From Hordeum vulgare subsp. vulgare (Eukaryota; Streptophyta; Magnoliopsida; Poales; Poaceae): a stretch of 64,000 bases of DNA. How positions within the stretch are numbered: position 1 is the first letter of the stretch; every line of letters begins with the position of its first letter. The stretch spans positions 427,880,676-427,944,675 of the forward strand of contig NC_058521.1 in assembly GCF_904849725.1 (NCBI RefSeq), written 5' to 3'. This document shows positions 21,935-34,970 of this stretch, piece by piece. Made by a program: the position numbers and the translations under genes. The notes under the pieces are model-generated. The model did no database searches and was not told where the DNA came from. It saw nothing but the letters and a program-made list of their open reading frames with translations.

Positions 21935-22173
21935 TATCGGGGACGATGTTTTATCCAGGTTCGGGCCCTCTTGATGGAAGTAAAACCCTACGTCCTTCTC
22001 TTGCTCTTATTGATGAGATAGTACCGACTACAAGTTTGATCTACTACGAGATCGGTGTTGTGGTGTAAACCCTAATCGTAATGAGTTTTTTCTGTTCTAT
22101 GAGCCACAAACCCCCGACATATATAAATGCTTGGGGTGTCAGGGTTTACACAAGGTCGGTTACAATAGAGAAG
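21935..22173 (-). repeat. 5' LTR of Gypsy-A, part 2 (element-internal side)
   Basis: This is the 3' portion of a short Gypsy LTR. It contains, on minus, ACATATATAAATG-like promoter sequence and the GGACGTAGGGTTTTAC..GGGCCCGAACC signature shared with Gypsy-B (51781-51822). It is separated from its other half (29816-29949) by LARD-2. Confidence 0.7.
22169..22173. repeat. target-site duplication AGAAG (left) of LARD-2
   Basis: AGAAG directly precedes TGATACG at 22174 and is repeated at 29811-29815. Confidence 0.93.
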
Positions 22174-23702
22174 TGATACGTCTCCAACATATCTATAATT
22201 TATGAAGTATTCATGCCATGTTTACAAAAAATTTATATGATTTTGGTATGATTTTATTAGAACTAACCCAGACTGACGCTGTTTTCAGCAGAACTACCTT
22301 GGTGTCGTTTTTATGCAAAAATAAAAGTTCTCGGAATGGGCTGAAAATTTACGGTGATTTTTTATGGGCCAAAAGAGACCCCCGAAGCACCTGAGTTGCA
22401 CTAGGAAGTGACCGAGGAGGCCACAAGCCACAAGGGCGCACCCCCTAGGTCGTGCCCCACTCGCTTGTGGGTCCCTTGGGCACCTCCTTGATTTGATTCT
22501 AACGCCAAAAATTCCTATAAATATATAAACCTCTAAAATTAAACCTAGATCAGGAGTTCCGCCGCTACAAGCCTCCAGAGCCACGAAATATCAATCTTGG
22601 CCCTCCCCGGCACCCTATCAGAGGGGGTCATCTTCATCGGAGGCCATCTCCATCATCCCGACAGTCTCCACCATCACCATGGAGGACAAGAACGAGAGGG
22701 GGAACCTCTCCCCACTCAGGGTGGAGGCCATGGAGGAGGAAGAACAAGAGGGAGAAGCTCTCTCTCTCTCTCTCTCTCTCGCTCGCTCGCGCTGGAGTGC
22801 CATCGGAGGAACCATCTCCGCGGTGATCGTCTTCATGAACATCACCATCTTCATCACCATCCTCATCTCCTTTCAGCGGTCCACTCTCCCGTACCTCGCT
22901 GTAATCCCCTACTTAAACATAGTGCTTTATGCCATATATTATGATCCTATGATGTGTTGCCATCCTATGATGTTTTGAGTAGATTTATTTTGTCCTTTGG
23001 GTTGATTGACGATCTAGATTAGGGTGAGTTGTATATTTATTTTGGTGATGTCCTATGGAGCCTTCCATGTCGCGCACATGTGTAGGATTCCCGTTGTAGG
23101 GTGTTGCAATGCGTTCATCATTCGCTTATAGTGGGTTCCTTGAGTGACAGAAGCATAAACCCGAGTAAGGGGGTTGTTGCGTATGGGATAAAGGGGACTT
23201 GATGCTTAAATGCTATGGTTGAGTTTTACCTTCATGAACTTTAGTAGTTGCGGATGCTTGCTAGAGTTCCAATCATAAGTGTATATGATCCAAGTAGAGA
23301 AAGTACCTTAGCTTATGCCTCTCCCTCATATAAAATTGCAATAATTATTACCGATCTTGTTAACATTTGGCTAGGACAATTCCGCACACTGACCCATCAT
23401 TATTCCACACTCGCTATTTGTAATATATTGTAATATATTCTAACTTTATGATAACAACACCTATTCTTATATTCTAGTTCTCCATTATCATGCAAAGCTA
23501 TTCTCTTCATACCCACAACATAGTTTTATTTCTCGTTTCTAGTTGGAAGCAAACATTCGGCATACGTAGATTCGTATCATTGGCAGATAGGACTTGATAG
23601 AATATTGATATTACCTTTAGCTCCTTGTGGGTTCAACACTCCGTACTTATCACTTCCACCTTTTGAAATTGCTACAATGATCCTTGCACTTGGGGATTAT
23701 CG
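22174..23702 (+). repeat. 5' LTR of LARD-2
   Basis: It starts TGATACGTCTCCAAC and ends GGGGATTATCG (CA in the partner LTR). It contains a (CT)n run at 22758-22780 followed by GCTC repeats. Plus-strand open stretches around 22597-22978 recur in the other LTR and are not genes. Confidence 0.9.
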
Positions 23703-26700
23703 AGCTCTTTTCTCGCACTGTTGCTGGGGAGCAATAATGTGGGGTTGGTATTCTCGTGTGTGCTTGTTTTCTTTCTTCATTAAGTAGATTTTGTTTTTCC
23801 TTTTTTCTTTTTGTAGTTGTGTGTGAAACAAAAAAAACTAATAATGAAAAATACAAGAATAATTACTTGGCTCTTATGCCTAAGAAGTTTTTCAAAAAGA
23901 GAAGTGATTGGAAGGTTGTGCATTGGATAAGTGAGGGTCGACCTCGAACACTTGTGTTCATGCTCATGGAAACAATGTAGAATTTGTCATGGAAGTTTCT
24001 CAAAAATAATTATCCCCTTATATATATCCATTGTATTGTAAAAATAATGTGCCAAGATTTGGTTTTAGGATGATTAGATAGCTTGTTTGCTTTGTGCGGT
24101 GCAAAAACAAAAACTTTGACTGTAGTGCATGAATTTTTCACTTTTTACTGGAACGTCAAATGTTTATGAAATTTCTACATGGTATTTCTATACAAATTAT
24201 TTAAGTTTTCATAAATGTTCAGAATTTTATCAGTTACAGTAGTATACGAAGTATCCAGATTGTTACACACTGTCCTGTTTTTGATAGATTTTGTTTTCTA
24301 TGTATTGTGCTCTTATTTTGATGAACCTATGGGTAGTACCGGGGGGTATGAACCATGGTGAAGTTGGACTACAGTGGATATAATGCTAATATGAATTTGG
24401 AATGAGTTCACAATAGTACTTAAAGTAGTATTTTACTTTATTATACTAACGGATCTCACGAGGGTTTTGTTAAGTTTTGTGTGAATGAAGTGTTCGAAGA
24501 TCAAGGAGATATCAATATAAGAAGAATACAGAGAGACAAGGGTTCAATCTTGGGGATGTCCAAGGCACGCCAAGTAAATATTTCAAGGAGACTCAAGCAT
24601 CTAAGCTTGGGAATGCCCCAGAAGGCATCCCATCTTTATTATTCAACAATTATCGGTATACCTCGGTTTTTTCTTTGTTCACATGATAGTGTTTTCCTTT
24701 CCTTTTATGCACCCTTATAGTATGAGGTAGTCCTTCATTGATTCATAGAATGATTCATGTGCTTCACTTAAATATTTTGAGTATGGCTTTGTAGAATGCC
24801 ATTTGTGCTTCACTTAGATCTTTTGAGTATATCTTTGTAGAATGCTCTTTGTGCTTCACTTAAATCTTTTGAGTATGGCCTTATAGAATGCTTCGTGTGC
24901 TTCACTTATATATTTTGAGCTTGGATATTGGTTGATATATATTAATTGTAGAATGCTCTACGAACTTCATTTATATCTTTTAGAGTTTGAATAAAATCAT
25001 CATCGGAATTAGGCTTGGAAGAGCATCATTGAAATAACCATGCCTAGCTAAAAGGAATTTTAAAAACGAGCTTGTTGGGAGACAACCCAACACTTTTACC
25101 CACTATTTTTATGAGATCACATGATTAAGCTACTGTATTAATCATGTTTTGTGTCTTTTATTTCATAAAGTGTCAAGTAAAGCCTTTGGGATGACTCACA
25201 AGATGAGCAGAATTGATGCTGAACCAAAACACAAACTTTTGACTCCAATACAGGAATTTTCATTTTTTACTCGAGCGTGATAATGATATGAAATTTTACA
25301 CAGTCTTGATATACAAATTCTTCTGGTTTTAATAATTGTTCAGAAGTTTTAGAGGCGGGGAATTATGGTTACACTACAGATCTTCAGACTATTGTGTTAT
25401 TGACAGATTCTGTTTTGCATGCATAGTTTGCTTGTTTTAGCGTTCCCATAGCTTGTATTCAGTGATATAAATTATGGGAATAGTATAATATAGTAGGTAT
25501 CATGTGGGAACAATTATGTATCTTGTAATTACAATACCTAAGTGAATGATCATTATTTATTATACTAACCCATCTCATGAAGTTTCGTGAAGTTTTGTGT
25601 GATTGAAGTTTTCAAGTTTTGGGTGAGACACCGATATGAGGAGAATAAGGAGTGACAAGAACCTAAGCTTGGGGATTACCAAGGCACCCCAAGGTAATAT
25701 CTAAGGAAGACTCAAGCGCTTAAGCTTGGGGATGCCTCGGAAGGCATCCCCTCTTTCGTCTTCAACATTATCGGTAACCTCACTTGGAGCTATATTTTTA
25801 TTCATCACATAATATGAATTTTGCTTGGAGCGTATTTTTATTTTGTTGTTCTCTGTTAGGTGTTATTTATAATCTTTTTTTTCAATTAAAAGTTCCAAGA
25901 ATTGCCCTTAGGACGCTTGCATTGCATGTTTGACGTGTGTTGTGTAAAAACAGAAACTTTTGTTGTAGTGTTTGAATTTTCATATTTTACTGGAACCTGG
26001 AAAGTTTCTGAAAAATTTACACAGTGTTGCTATATAAATTTTTACTATGTCCTAAATTTTCATAATTTTTTAGGTGCATAAGTACACTGCTTTCATAAAT
26101 TGCTACATACTATTGTGTTTGGACAGATTGCTGTCATAGTTTTGTTATCTACTTATCATATAGATTCCATAGCCTATATTTGTAGATATAAATTGTGGAA
26201 CTGATAGTATACAGTACCTAATGTTTGAAAATTGTTATGCAACTTGTCTTGGCGGTATATAAAGAGTTGATTTATTATTATGTGCACTAACCTATCTCAC
26301 GAGTTCTTTTCAAGTTTTGTGTGGATGAAGTTTTTGAGAATAGGTGAAACCGGGATATGAGAGGATTGAACAAGATACAAAAGCCCAAGCTTGGGGATGC
26401 CCAAGGCACCCCAAGTAAATATTTCAAGAAATCTCAAGCATCTAAGCTTGTGGATGCTACGCATCCCATCTCTCTTCATCAACAATTATCGGTTAGCCTA
26501 TGTTGAGCCTAAATTTTATTCATTCGCATGATGCGTGCTATTCTTGGAGTGCCACTTTTATTTTGTTTTGTTGTTTGAATAAAAGCATTGGATCTGAAAT
26601 TCTGAATAAAAGAGAGAGTCCTCACATGGATATTTAATTAATTGACTACTCATTGATTTTCACTTATATGTTTTGGAGTAGTTTTGTCATTTACTTTCGT

Positions 26701-28291
26701 CCTTCACTTATATCCTATAAGTAAATGGTTGAATGAATGGAATATAATAAATCTAAAATTAAATGTGCTTCATATACTTATCCCATGGGGAGTAACGACT
26801 TCACACATAATAAGTATAGGTGGTAAAATTTATTGAAAGTTAGCAAACACCACATTGGTCACTTGAACAATTCATGAAAGAATATTGAAGGAAGAGAGAT
26901 TCCACATATAAATATACTATCTTGGACATCTTCTATGATTTGAGCCCCATTAATTATTTTCAAACTTGAGCAAATTAGTTGAAGTTGGACAAGGAAGACA
27001 ACTTAATGAGTTATGTTTGGGCATATTTGCATAGAAGTTATATTGTTATGGATCCTCCAACATGTGGTGCTTGTTTAGAACCTTTTGCTAGCCAACACTT
27101 CGTACTAAGTAGAGATACTACTTGTGCATCCAAGAACACTTAAACCCAGTTTCTTGCCATGAGAGTCCACTATATTTATCTATATGTGGTATTTAACTGT
27201 TGTTCCAAGTAATTTATATGTGCCAAACTCTAAACCTTCAAATAATATTCTGTTTTGTATGCCCGAATTGCTCATGTAAATTGCTCATGTAGGTGGGTTG
27301 TCTGTATCTTCCATGCTAGGTGGGTTATACTCACGATATGTGTTGATTCACTATCATTCACGAGAAAGTGGCTGATATTACGGATTCCCGGTCCCGAAAA
27401 AATTGCAAATAATTAAACAAAACTCCAACAGGAATGTTGTTGGTATGGACGGTACCCATGGATTCGGCTCGTCGTGGAGTGTGATTGATTTGTGGAGGGG
27501 GAGTTAAAACTTCACCTTTCTGTTTGGGAATCGCCTATAATCTATCTAGCAGGGAAGATACCGATATCTCTCGGTTGTTATGTTGACAATGAAAGCATAC
27601 CGCTCAAAAGTATTATTCATCTCTATTTTCAAAGCTCGAGCTCTCGCACATATGCAAATCACTGCTTCCCTCTGCGAAGGGACAAACTATTTACTTTCAT
27701 GTTATTCACTATTCATGTTGAGTCAACTTCTTATTCCAACCTCAATGTATTAGTTGGCAAGAAGCATGTGTTGGGGAATGATCTAGACACATATATCCAC
27801 GCAAATATATTGGATCATGAATTATTACTGTTGACAATTATCTATATGATAAATAAGTTGGGAGGCGAAACATTCAGCCCCTATCTTTCTCTCTGTTCGA
27901 CGGATGCCATTTGCTCCAAAAATATGCTTTGAGTGTTAGAAATCATGGAAGATTATATGATAGTTGAGTATGTGGAATTTGCTAAATCAAAAGCTCTTAC
28001 ATAGACCCTTCGTGGAAATAAGATGAATTGCAATTGTTTGGTGACTGAAAGCATAGTTTGTTAGTTTTCAAGAAACTTTATGGCCTATACTTTAACTTGT
28101 GAATAGCTTGTTACTTCATCGTGAGAAGTTTTATGGGATGAGATATTGTTTATGATTTATAGTGATGCTAGAAAAAGTGATTGGAATTATCATTGATCAA
28201 ACTTGTGCACTTTCTAGCATTCACACTTCATAAATTATTTCTTTTATCATTTACCTACTCGAGGACGAGCACGAATTAAGCTTGGGGATGC
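23703..28291 (+). other. internal region of LARD-2, no coding genes, degenerate ~0.7-1 kb repeats with hairpins
   Basis: AT-rich sequence in which one module recurs near 24400-24660, 25560-25800 and 26290-26500. Each includes GTTTTGTGTG..GAAG, then AAGCTTGGGGAT(G)..CCAAGGCACCCCAAG and GGAAGGCATCCC. A 146-codon open frame at 27492-27932 shows no known domain and is probably chance; the same sequence appears as non-coding in related elements as I recall them. A polypurine-like AAGCTTGGGGATGC (28278-28291) precedes the 3' LTR. Confidence 0.75.
23717..23736 (+). other. primer-binding-site region of LARD-2
   Basis: GCACTGTTGCTGGGGAGC resembles a decayed version of GCGCCGTTGCCGGGGA, the site used by Athila/Sabrina-like elements; compare 58567-58584. 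Confidence 0.5.
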
Positions 28292-29810
28292 TGATACGTC
28301 TCAAATGTATCAATAATTTATGAAGTATTCATGCCATGTTTACAACAATTTTATATGATTTTTGTATGATTTTATTAGAACTAACCCGGACTTACGTTGT
28401 TTTCACGAGAACTACCTTGGTGTCGTTTTTTGTGCAGAAATAAAAGTTCTCGGAATGGGCTGAAAATTTACGGTTATTTTTATGGACCAAAAGAGACCCC
28501 TGAAGCACCTGAGCTAGGCGAGGAAGTGACTGAGTAGGACACAAGCCACAAGGGCGCCCCATAGGTCGCGCCCCACTGGCTTGTGGGTCCCTCGGGCACC
28601 TCCTTGACGTGATTCCGACACCAAAAATTCCTATAAATATAGAAACCTCTCAAACTAAACCTTGATCGGGAGTTCTGCCGCCGCAAGCCTCCAGAGCCAT
28701 GAAAGATCAATCTTGGCCCTCTCTGGAACCCTGCCAGAGGGGGTCATCTTCACCGGAGGCCATCTTCATCATCCCGGCGGTCTCCACCATCGCCATGGAG
28801 GCCAAGGACCAGAGGGGGAACCTCTCCCCACTCAGGGGGAGGCCATGGAGGAGGAAGCACAAGAGGGAGAACCTCTCTCTCTCTCTCTCTCGATGGCGCC
28901 GGAGTGCCATCGGGGGAACCATCGCCGCAGTGATCGTCTTCATCAACATCACTATCTTCATCACCATCCTCATCTTCTTTCGGCGTTTCACTCTCCCATA
29001 CCTCACTGTAATCCCCTACTTGGACATGGTGCTTTGTGCCACATATTATGATCCAATGATGTGTTGCCATCCTTTGATGTTTTGAGTAGATTCATTTTGT
29101 CCTTTGGGTTGATTGATGATCAAGATTGGTGTGAGTTGTAAATTTATTTTGGTGTTGTCCGATGGTGCCTTCTGTGAAGCGCACACATGAAGGATTCCCG
29201 ATGTAGGGTGTTGCAATACGTTCATGATTCGCTTATAGTGGGTAGTTTTAGTGAAAGAAGCATAAACCCGAGTAAGGGGGTTGTTGCGTATGGGATAAAA
29301 GGGACTTGATGCTTTAATGCTATGGTTGGGTTTTACCTTAATGATCTTTAGTAGTTGCGGATGCTTGCTAGAGTTCCAATCGTAAGTGCATATGATGAAA
29401 GTAGAGAAAGTATGTTGGCTTATGCCTCTCCCTCATATAAAATTGCAATAATGATTATCAATCTTGTTAACAATTTCCTAGGACAATTCCGCACAACGAC
29501 CCATCATTATTCCACACTCTCTATTTGTAATATATTGTAATATATTCTAACATTATGATAAAAGCACCTATTTTTATATTCCAATTCTGCATTATCATGC
29601 AAAGTTATTATCTTCATAGCCACAACATAGTTTTATTTCTCATTTCTAGTTGGAAGCAAACGTTCGGCGTACGTAGAGCCGTATCATTGGCAGATAGGAC
29701 TTGAGGGAATATTGATCTTACCTTTAGCTCCTTGTGGGTTCGACACTCCATACGTATCAGTTCCACCTTTGGAAATTGCTACGGTGATTCCTTGCACTTG
29801 GGGATTATCA
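28292..29810 (+). repeat. 3' LTR of LARD-2
   Basis: It starts TGATACGTCTC and ends GGGGATTATCA, and is similar throughout to 22174-23702. AGAAG follows directly. Confidence 0.9.
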
Positions 29811-29815
29811 AGAAG
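29811..29815. repeat. target-site duplication AGAAG (right) of LARD-2
   Basis: It matches 22169-22173. Confidence 0.93.
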
Positions 29816-29949
29816 GAATATGTTGATTACTACATCTCCTTGAGATACACGTCAAGTCTTCGAAAGAGTCCATCTTAGTTCCAATAGAGAGTCCGACACA
29901 TGAAGGAAAGTAGGTGTCCCAAAGACCCCCCTAATCTTAGACTCCATCA
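29816..29949 (-). repeat. 5' LTR of Gypsy-A, part 1 (outer end)
   Basis: The minus strand begins at 29949 with TGATGGAGTCTAAGATTAGGGGG. It resembles the Gypsy-B LTR start at 51473 (TGATGAGGGAGTCCGGGATT). It is the outer border of Gypsy-A; the target DNA to its right is LARD-1. Confidence 0.7.
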
Positions 29950-32377
29950 TATGCCCTGGAAGGCATCCCCTCTTTCGTCTCAATCCACCGGTATGTCACT
30001 TGGAGCTACATTTTTATTCATCACATGATATGAGTTTTTCTTGGAGCGTCGTTTGCTTAGTTTGCGTTTTGTTTTAATTTTTAACAATCATTATTCTCTG
30101 AATACATCTACTTGAGTTTGACACACGATCACCATGATTTGTTAGAATATTCTTTGTGCTTCACTTATATCTTTTAAGCTTAGGAGTTTCTCTAGTACTT
30201 CACTTATATCTTCTAGAGCATGATGGCATATAGATTTTATAGAAATAATTTCACTCTAGTTCTTCACTTATATTTGTTTGAGAGTGAATAAACACAGACA
30301 GTAATTTGCATGGGTTATAAGATTATTTCAGAAATAATACATATTCAATGAGTGCATAATTAACACCACATGTAGCTTATAAAAGAGAAATCATGGTTAA
30401 TGATATTAATGTGGTAATGGGAAATAGCATGAGTGCATGATCACCCCCGGTGTTCTTGGGAAGAAAGAGAGAAGGACGGCCCTATAAGGGAGATCCTGTG
30501 TTGGAAGATGTTGGTGGGTGTCATCTCGTTCAATTCTGGGTCGCTGGTCTCACATGGAAGAGATACGAACCTCCGCTGGATAAACCCCAGTGAGTAACTA
30601 CTATCGTAGCGAACCTAAAGCATTCACGCTTACCTTTGTAAACTTTGACTTGACTCCTTACCAGGTCGCTGAAAACCATGCAATGCATCAATACATTGAG
30701 TCAGAAAGACGAGGGGCTTTCGTAAATTCCATTCTGTAGCCGAACTAGCCCCTGGATCAGCTCTAATAGTGGGAGAATTAGAGTCAAGTTAGGTGCAAAA
30801 GAGGGGGTTGACATCATTCGTCGTGATTGGATCAATCAGACTCCCCCACAGGAAATGCCAAGGTGGTTAATATAGGTATCGTGAATTAGATATGTTAATT
30901 TTCTGTTCATCCAAATATTTTTATGGCATGATAATGATGTGTGAGGATACTTATTCCTCGTTGAAATCCTAGTGTTATTTGAATCGGGCGCGCGCGATGG
31001 TTAACTCCTACTAACCTCCTCCCTAGGGGCATGCAATAAGTGCTTTGCTTAGAGAAATCTAATAAAATCTTGCAATAAATATGTGAGTTCTTCATGACTA
31101 ATGTGAATCCATGGATATACGCTCTCTCACCTCCACATATTTGCTAGCCTCTTCGGTACCGTGCATTGCCCATTCTCACCTCGAGAATCATTGCAACTTT
31201 CGCCCGTGCATCGAAACCCCGTGACATGAATCACTCTGTTGCACATGAACCTCATTATGTCTTCCTCAAAACAGCCACCATACCTACCTATCATGGCATT
31301 TCCATACCCATTCCGAGATATATTGCCATGCAATTTCCACCATAACATCATATGACTTGTACTTCCACCATCATATTGATTTGCATGATCATATAAGTTG
31401 GCATAGTATTTGTGGAAAATCCACCATTTATCATTTTTTATACATGTTATGCTTGATCATTGCACATCCTGGTACACTGCCAGCATTCATATAGAGTTAG
31501 ATCGTCCTATCAGTTCTTCATGTTGAGTTGTAAGTAAATAAAAGTGTAATGATCATAATTATTAGGACAATGTCTCGGTGAGGAAAGGTTGATGGAGTCA
31601 ATGTTTCCCCCACAAGTAAGGAAGAGACTCCGGATGAAAAATATAAAGAAAAAAATAAAAAAGAGAGAAAGAAACAAAAGGAAGAAAGAAAAAAAGGAAA
31701 AGGAAAAAAAGAGAAAAGAGAGAGAAATAAATAAATGAGACAAAAGAGAGAGGGGACACTGATACTACCTCTTATTCCACTCTTGTGCCTCAAAGCGGCA
31801 CCATGTTCTTCATATAGAGAGTCTCTTGTTTTATCACTTTCATATACTAGTGGAAATTTTTCATTATAGTACTTGGTTTGTATATTCCGATGACGGGCTT
31901 CCTCAAATGCCCGAGGTCTTCATGATCAAGAAAGTTAGATGCATACCCACTTAGCTCGAGTTGAGATTTCGTACACTTATAGCTCTAGTGCATCTGTTGC
32001 ATGACAATCCTTACTCCTCGCGTTGATATATATTAATGGGCATCTCCATAGCCTATTGATACGCCTAGTTGATAAGAGAATTTGTTCCCCACTTTCACCC
32101 TTTTGAAACCTACCACCATATTCTATTCCACCTTGATGCTATATACATGGTTCATGCTCATATATTGCGCATGTAATAAAAAGCTGAAGCACATTAAAAA
32201 GTACAATCCAATTGCTTGACTTGACACCGTGGTGCTTAACATTTATATTTATGTGGTGAGGACGGAGCCATGCTATACTTATAGGATAAAATGAATAGTG
32301 GGTGGACATTCCTTAAGGATCGTATGCTTTGAAACTTGATGATTATGTTGCTTATGTTTATAAGCACTGCTATGTTG
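29950..32377 (+). other. internal region of LARD-1, non-coding
   Basis: About 2.4 kb without a convincing gene. A purine-rich stretch (AAAAGAGAGAAAGAAACAAAAGG-like, 31636-31755) gives chance Phe/Ser-rich frames on minus. The end of the internal region resumes at 33966-34091 after the solo LTR, with CTACTCGAGGACGAGC before the LTR. Confidence 0.65.
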
Positions 32378-32382
32378 ATGTT
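32378..32382. repeat. target-site duplication ATGTT (left) of solo LTR
   Basis: ATGTT precedes TGATACTTG at 32383 and recurs at 33961-33965. Confidence 0.92.
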
Positions 32383-33336
32383 TGATACTTGTGATCTGCG
32401 TTGGGTTTTCCGTGAAGAGGAACGAGTTATCACAGCACAATGTGTGTAAGTATTTTCCTCAGATATGAAACCAAGGTTTATCGAACCAATAGGAATATCA
32501 ACCACAACCGTCTTCAGCGGCTGCACACAAAAGAATAAACAACTTGCACTCAACGCGGGCAAGAGGGTTGTCAATCCTATTGTCTTGTTATTTGCAAGCA
32601 AGTGAGGTGTCTAGATAATTGTAGATATCAAGATAAAATAAAAACAAGAAATGCCAGCAAGGTAGTGAAGGTTTTATCAATGTGTTGTGAATGACTCGGG
32701 GGTCATAGCTTTCCCTAATGGCATCTCTCATGAAAAATAGCATATGTGGGTGAACAAGTTACTATTGGGCAATGATAGAAAACTAGATAGTTACACAATA
32801 TTCACGGCAATGATCATGTGTATATAGGAATTACGTCCATAAACAAATAGGTTGACTCCTGCCTGCACCTATTACTATTACTCCACTCATCGACCGCTAT
32901 CCAGGATGCATCTAGAGTATTAAGTAAAACAGAGTAATGCATGGAGGACAATGACATGATGTAGACAAAGTAAACTCAAGCAATATGAATAAACTCCATT
33001 AGTTTATCCTTAGTACCAACAACACAACGACACATCTTGTCCCCTTCTATCACTGGGATATAGTAATTCACTAGGTTGAACCTACCACAATGCACCTCTC
33101 TCACCGAAGAAATATCGATCTAGTTGGAAAAACTATTTCAGTTGATCCGAGAGAATTACGAAGCTATCATAATCATGAACATAAGAATCATATAAGTATT
33201 TAGAGGAGACTCAAATATTTATCATGAATAATATGAACATAAACCCACAATTCATCAGAACCAAAAAATGCACCGCACAAAAGGAATTACATCATATGGA
33301 TCAAAGCAAAGATGTGATGGTCATTATATTGAAGAT

Positions 33337-33376
<40 letters not shown>

Positions 33377-33960
33377 CATCTAGGTCGTGAGTATGGACCC
33401 GTAGGTCTATGGTGAGCTACTCACACATCATCGTGAGGGCAACAAGGTTGATGAATATGCCCTCCGTGATTGATCCCCCCTCCGGCAAGGTGCCTAGATG
33501 GAGGTCCATATGGCCTCCCGTCGGAACTGAGACTTGCGGTGGCGTAAAAAGTGTTTCGGGACTCCCTCTGGTGTTTTTTGGCTAGATGAGAATTTATAGG
33601 CCGAAAAACAGAGTCAGGAGGGCTACGAGGGAGGCACAAGCCATCAGAGCGCGACCCCTCAGTCCGTGTCCACTAGGCTTGTGGGCCGTGCGTGAGGCCT
33701 CTAGCCTTCTTCCGATGCTCGTTATCTTCTTTTGGTCCCGAAAAATCACCAAAAAGTTTTGGTAATTAGACCTTGTTTGGTATGGAAACCCTGAAAAGGT
33801 AAAAACACGCACAAAACAGCATGTGTCATTAGGCACTCAGTCAATAGGTTAGTGCTCAAAAATAATATAAATTGGTAAATAGATACCCCAAAAGTATTCT
33901 AGAATGATAATATATCAACAGAGAATAATCAAAAATTATAGATACGTTGGAGACATATCA
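32383..33960 (-). mobile_element. solo LTR of the TGATACG family (1578 bp)
   Basis: On the minus strand it runs from TGATATGTCTCCAACG (33960) to ..AAGTATCA (32383), with perfect 5-bp duplications ATGTT on both sides and no internal region. It is thus a product of LTR-LTR recombination. It is inserted in the LARD-1 internal region and lies opposite in direction to the LARD-1 LTR. Confidence 0.9.
33341..33372. repeat. (GA)16 microsatellite
   Basis: Uninterrupted GA dinucleotides within the solo LTR. Related LTRs have short GA/CT runs at the equivalent place. Confidence 0.97.
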
Positions 33961-33965
33961 ATGTT
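33961..33965. repeat. target-site duplication ATGTT (right) of solo LTR
   Basis: It matches 32378-32382. Confidence 0.92.
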
Positions 33966-34961
33966 TGTGAATTCATCGTTTCCCAATGATCAAACCTACA
34001 ATAGATTACATGTTGGATAGCATGTCACATAAAAATTATATTTATATCATTTACCTACTCGAGGACGAGCATGAACTATGCTTGGTGATGATGATACGTC
34101 TCCAACTTATCTATAATTTTTTATTATTCCATGTTGATATATTATCATTCTAGAATACTTTTGGGGTATCTATTTACAAATTTATAATTTTTTGAGCACT
34201 AACCTATTGACCCAGTGCGAGCTGCTGTTTTCTGCATGTTTTGCCTTTTCTGGTTTACAGTACCATACGAAGTCCAATTGCCACCAAAAAAATTCGTGAT
34301 TTTTTCTGGACCGAAAGAAGACGTGCAAGCTTGGGAGGAGGCCAGAAGACTCACGAGAGGAGCACCACGCAACAAGTTGGGAACAGGGGGTAGGGCGCGC
34401 CCTGTTGCCTCGTGCTCCCCTCGGCTACTTTCTAGCATACCTCTTCATCCTATATATTCACAAATTTCTTCAAAATCCTAGAGAGCCTCCTGAAACACTT
34501 TTTCTACCGCTGCAAGTCTCTGTTCCACTGTGTGCCCATATGGAGCCCATTGTCGGTGCCCTGTTAGAGGGGGTCGATCATGGAGGACCTCTACATCATC
34601 CCCGCTGCTCCCATGGCGATGTGTGAGTAGTTCACCACATACTTACAGGTTCGTAGTTAGTACCTTGATGGATATCTCTCTCCCTCTCTTGATATTCAAA
34701 ACAATGATCATCGCACCTTCGGTTTGATCTATCTGACGTAACTCTTTTATGTGGTGCATTTGTTGGGATCCGATGAATTGTGGGTTTATGTTCATATTAT
34801 TCATGATAAATATTTGAGTCTTCTTTGAATACTAAATATGATTCTTATGTGCATGATCATCATAGCTTCGTAAATCTCTTGGATCTATTGATTTTCTTTG
34901 GCGAGGTTGATTAATCTTTGTTCAATGAGAGGGGTGCATTGTAGTGGGTTAAATCTGATGG

Positions 34962-34970
34962 ATTTCTATA
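34962..34970. repeat. 9-bp target-site duplication ATTTCTATA (left)
   Basis: It is identical to 36529-36537. A length of nine bases is diagnostic of the Mutator superfamily. Confidence 0.93.

Larger units (their letters stand above)
22174..29810 (+). mobile_element. LARD-2: complete non-coding LTR retrotransposon of the TGATACG family
   Basis: Two LTRs (22174-23702 and 28292-29810) flank a 4.6-kb internal region without gag or pol. PBS-like and polypurine sequences are in the right places, and a perfect AGAAG duplication surrounds the whole. This is a large retrotransposon derivative that must be mobilised in trans. The TGATACGTCTCC start and the internal sequence before the 3' LTR (CTACTCGAGGACGAGC..AAGCTTGGGGATGC) match the Sabrina-like Triticeae group as I recall it; the name is not certain. 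Confidence 0.9.

Noticed and set aside
22597..22978. Ser/Leu-rich plus-strand frames around the CT repeat
   Set aside because: Inside an LTR, caused by the microsatellite, and repeated in the other LTR at 28662-29085.
27492..27932. 146-codon frame in LARD-2 as a gene
   Set aside because: No domain and no start context, and I recall the same sequence as non-coding in related elements; mentioned only in the internal-region entry.
31510..31793. Phe/Ser-rich minus-strand frames resembling a membrane protein
   Set aside because: Reverse complement of a GA/A-rich tract; no real gene features.
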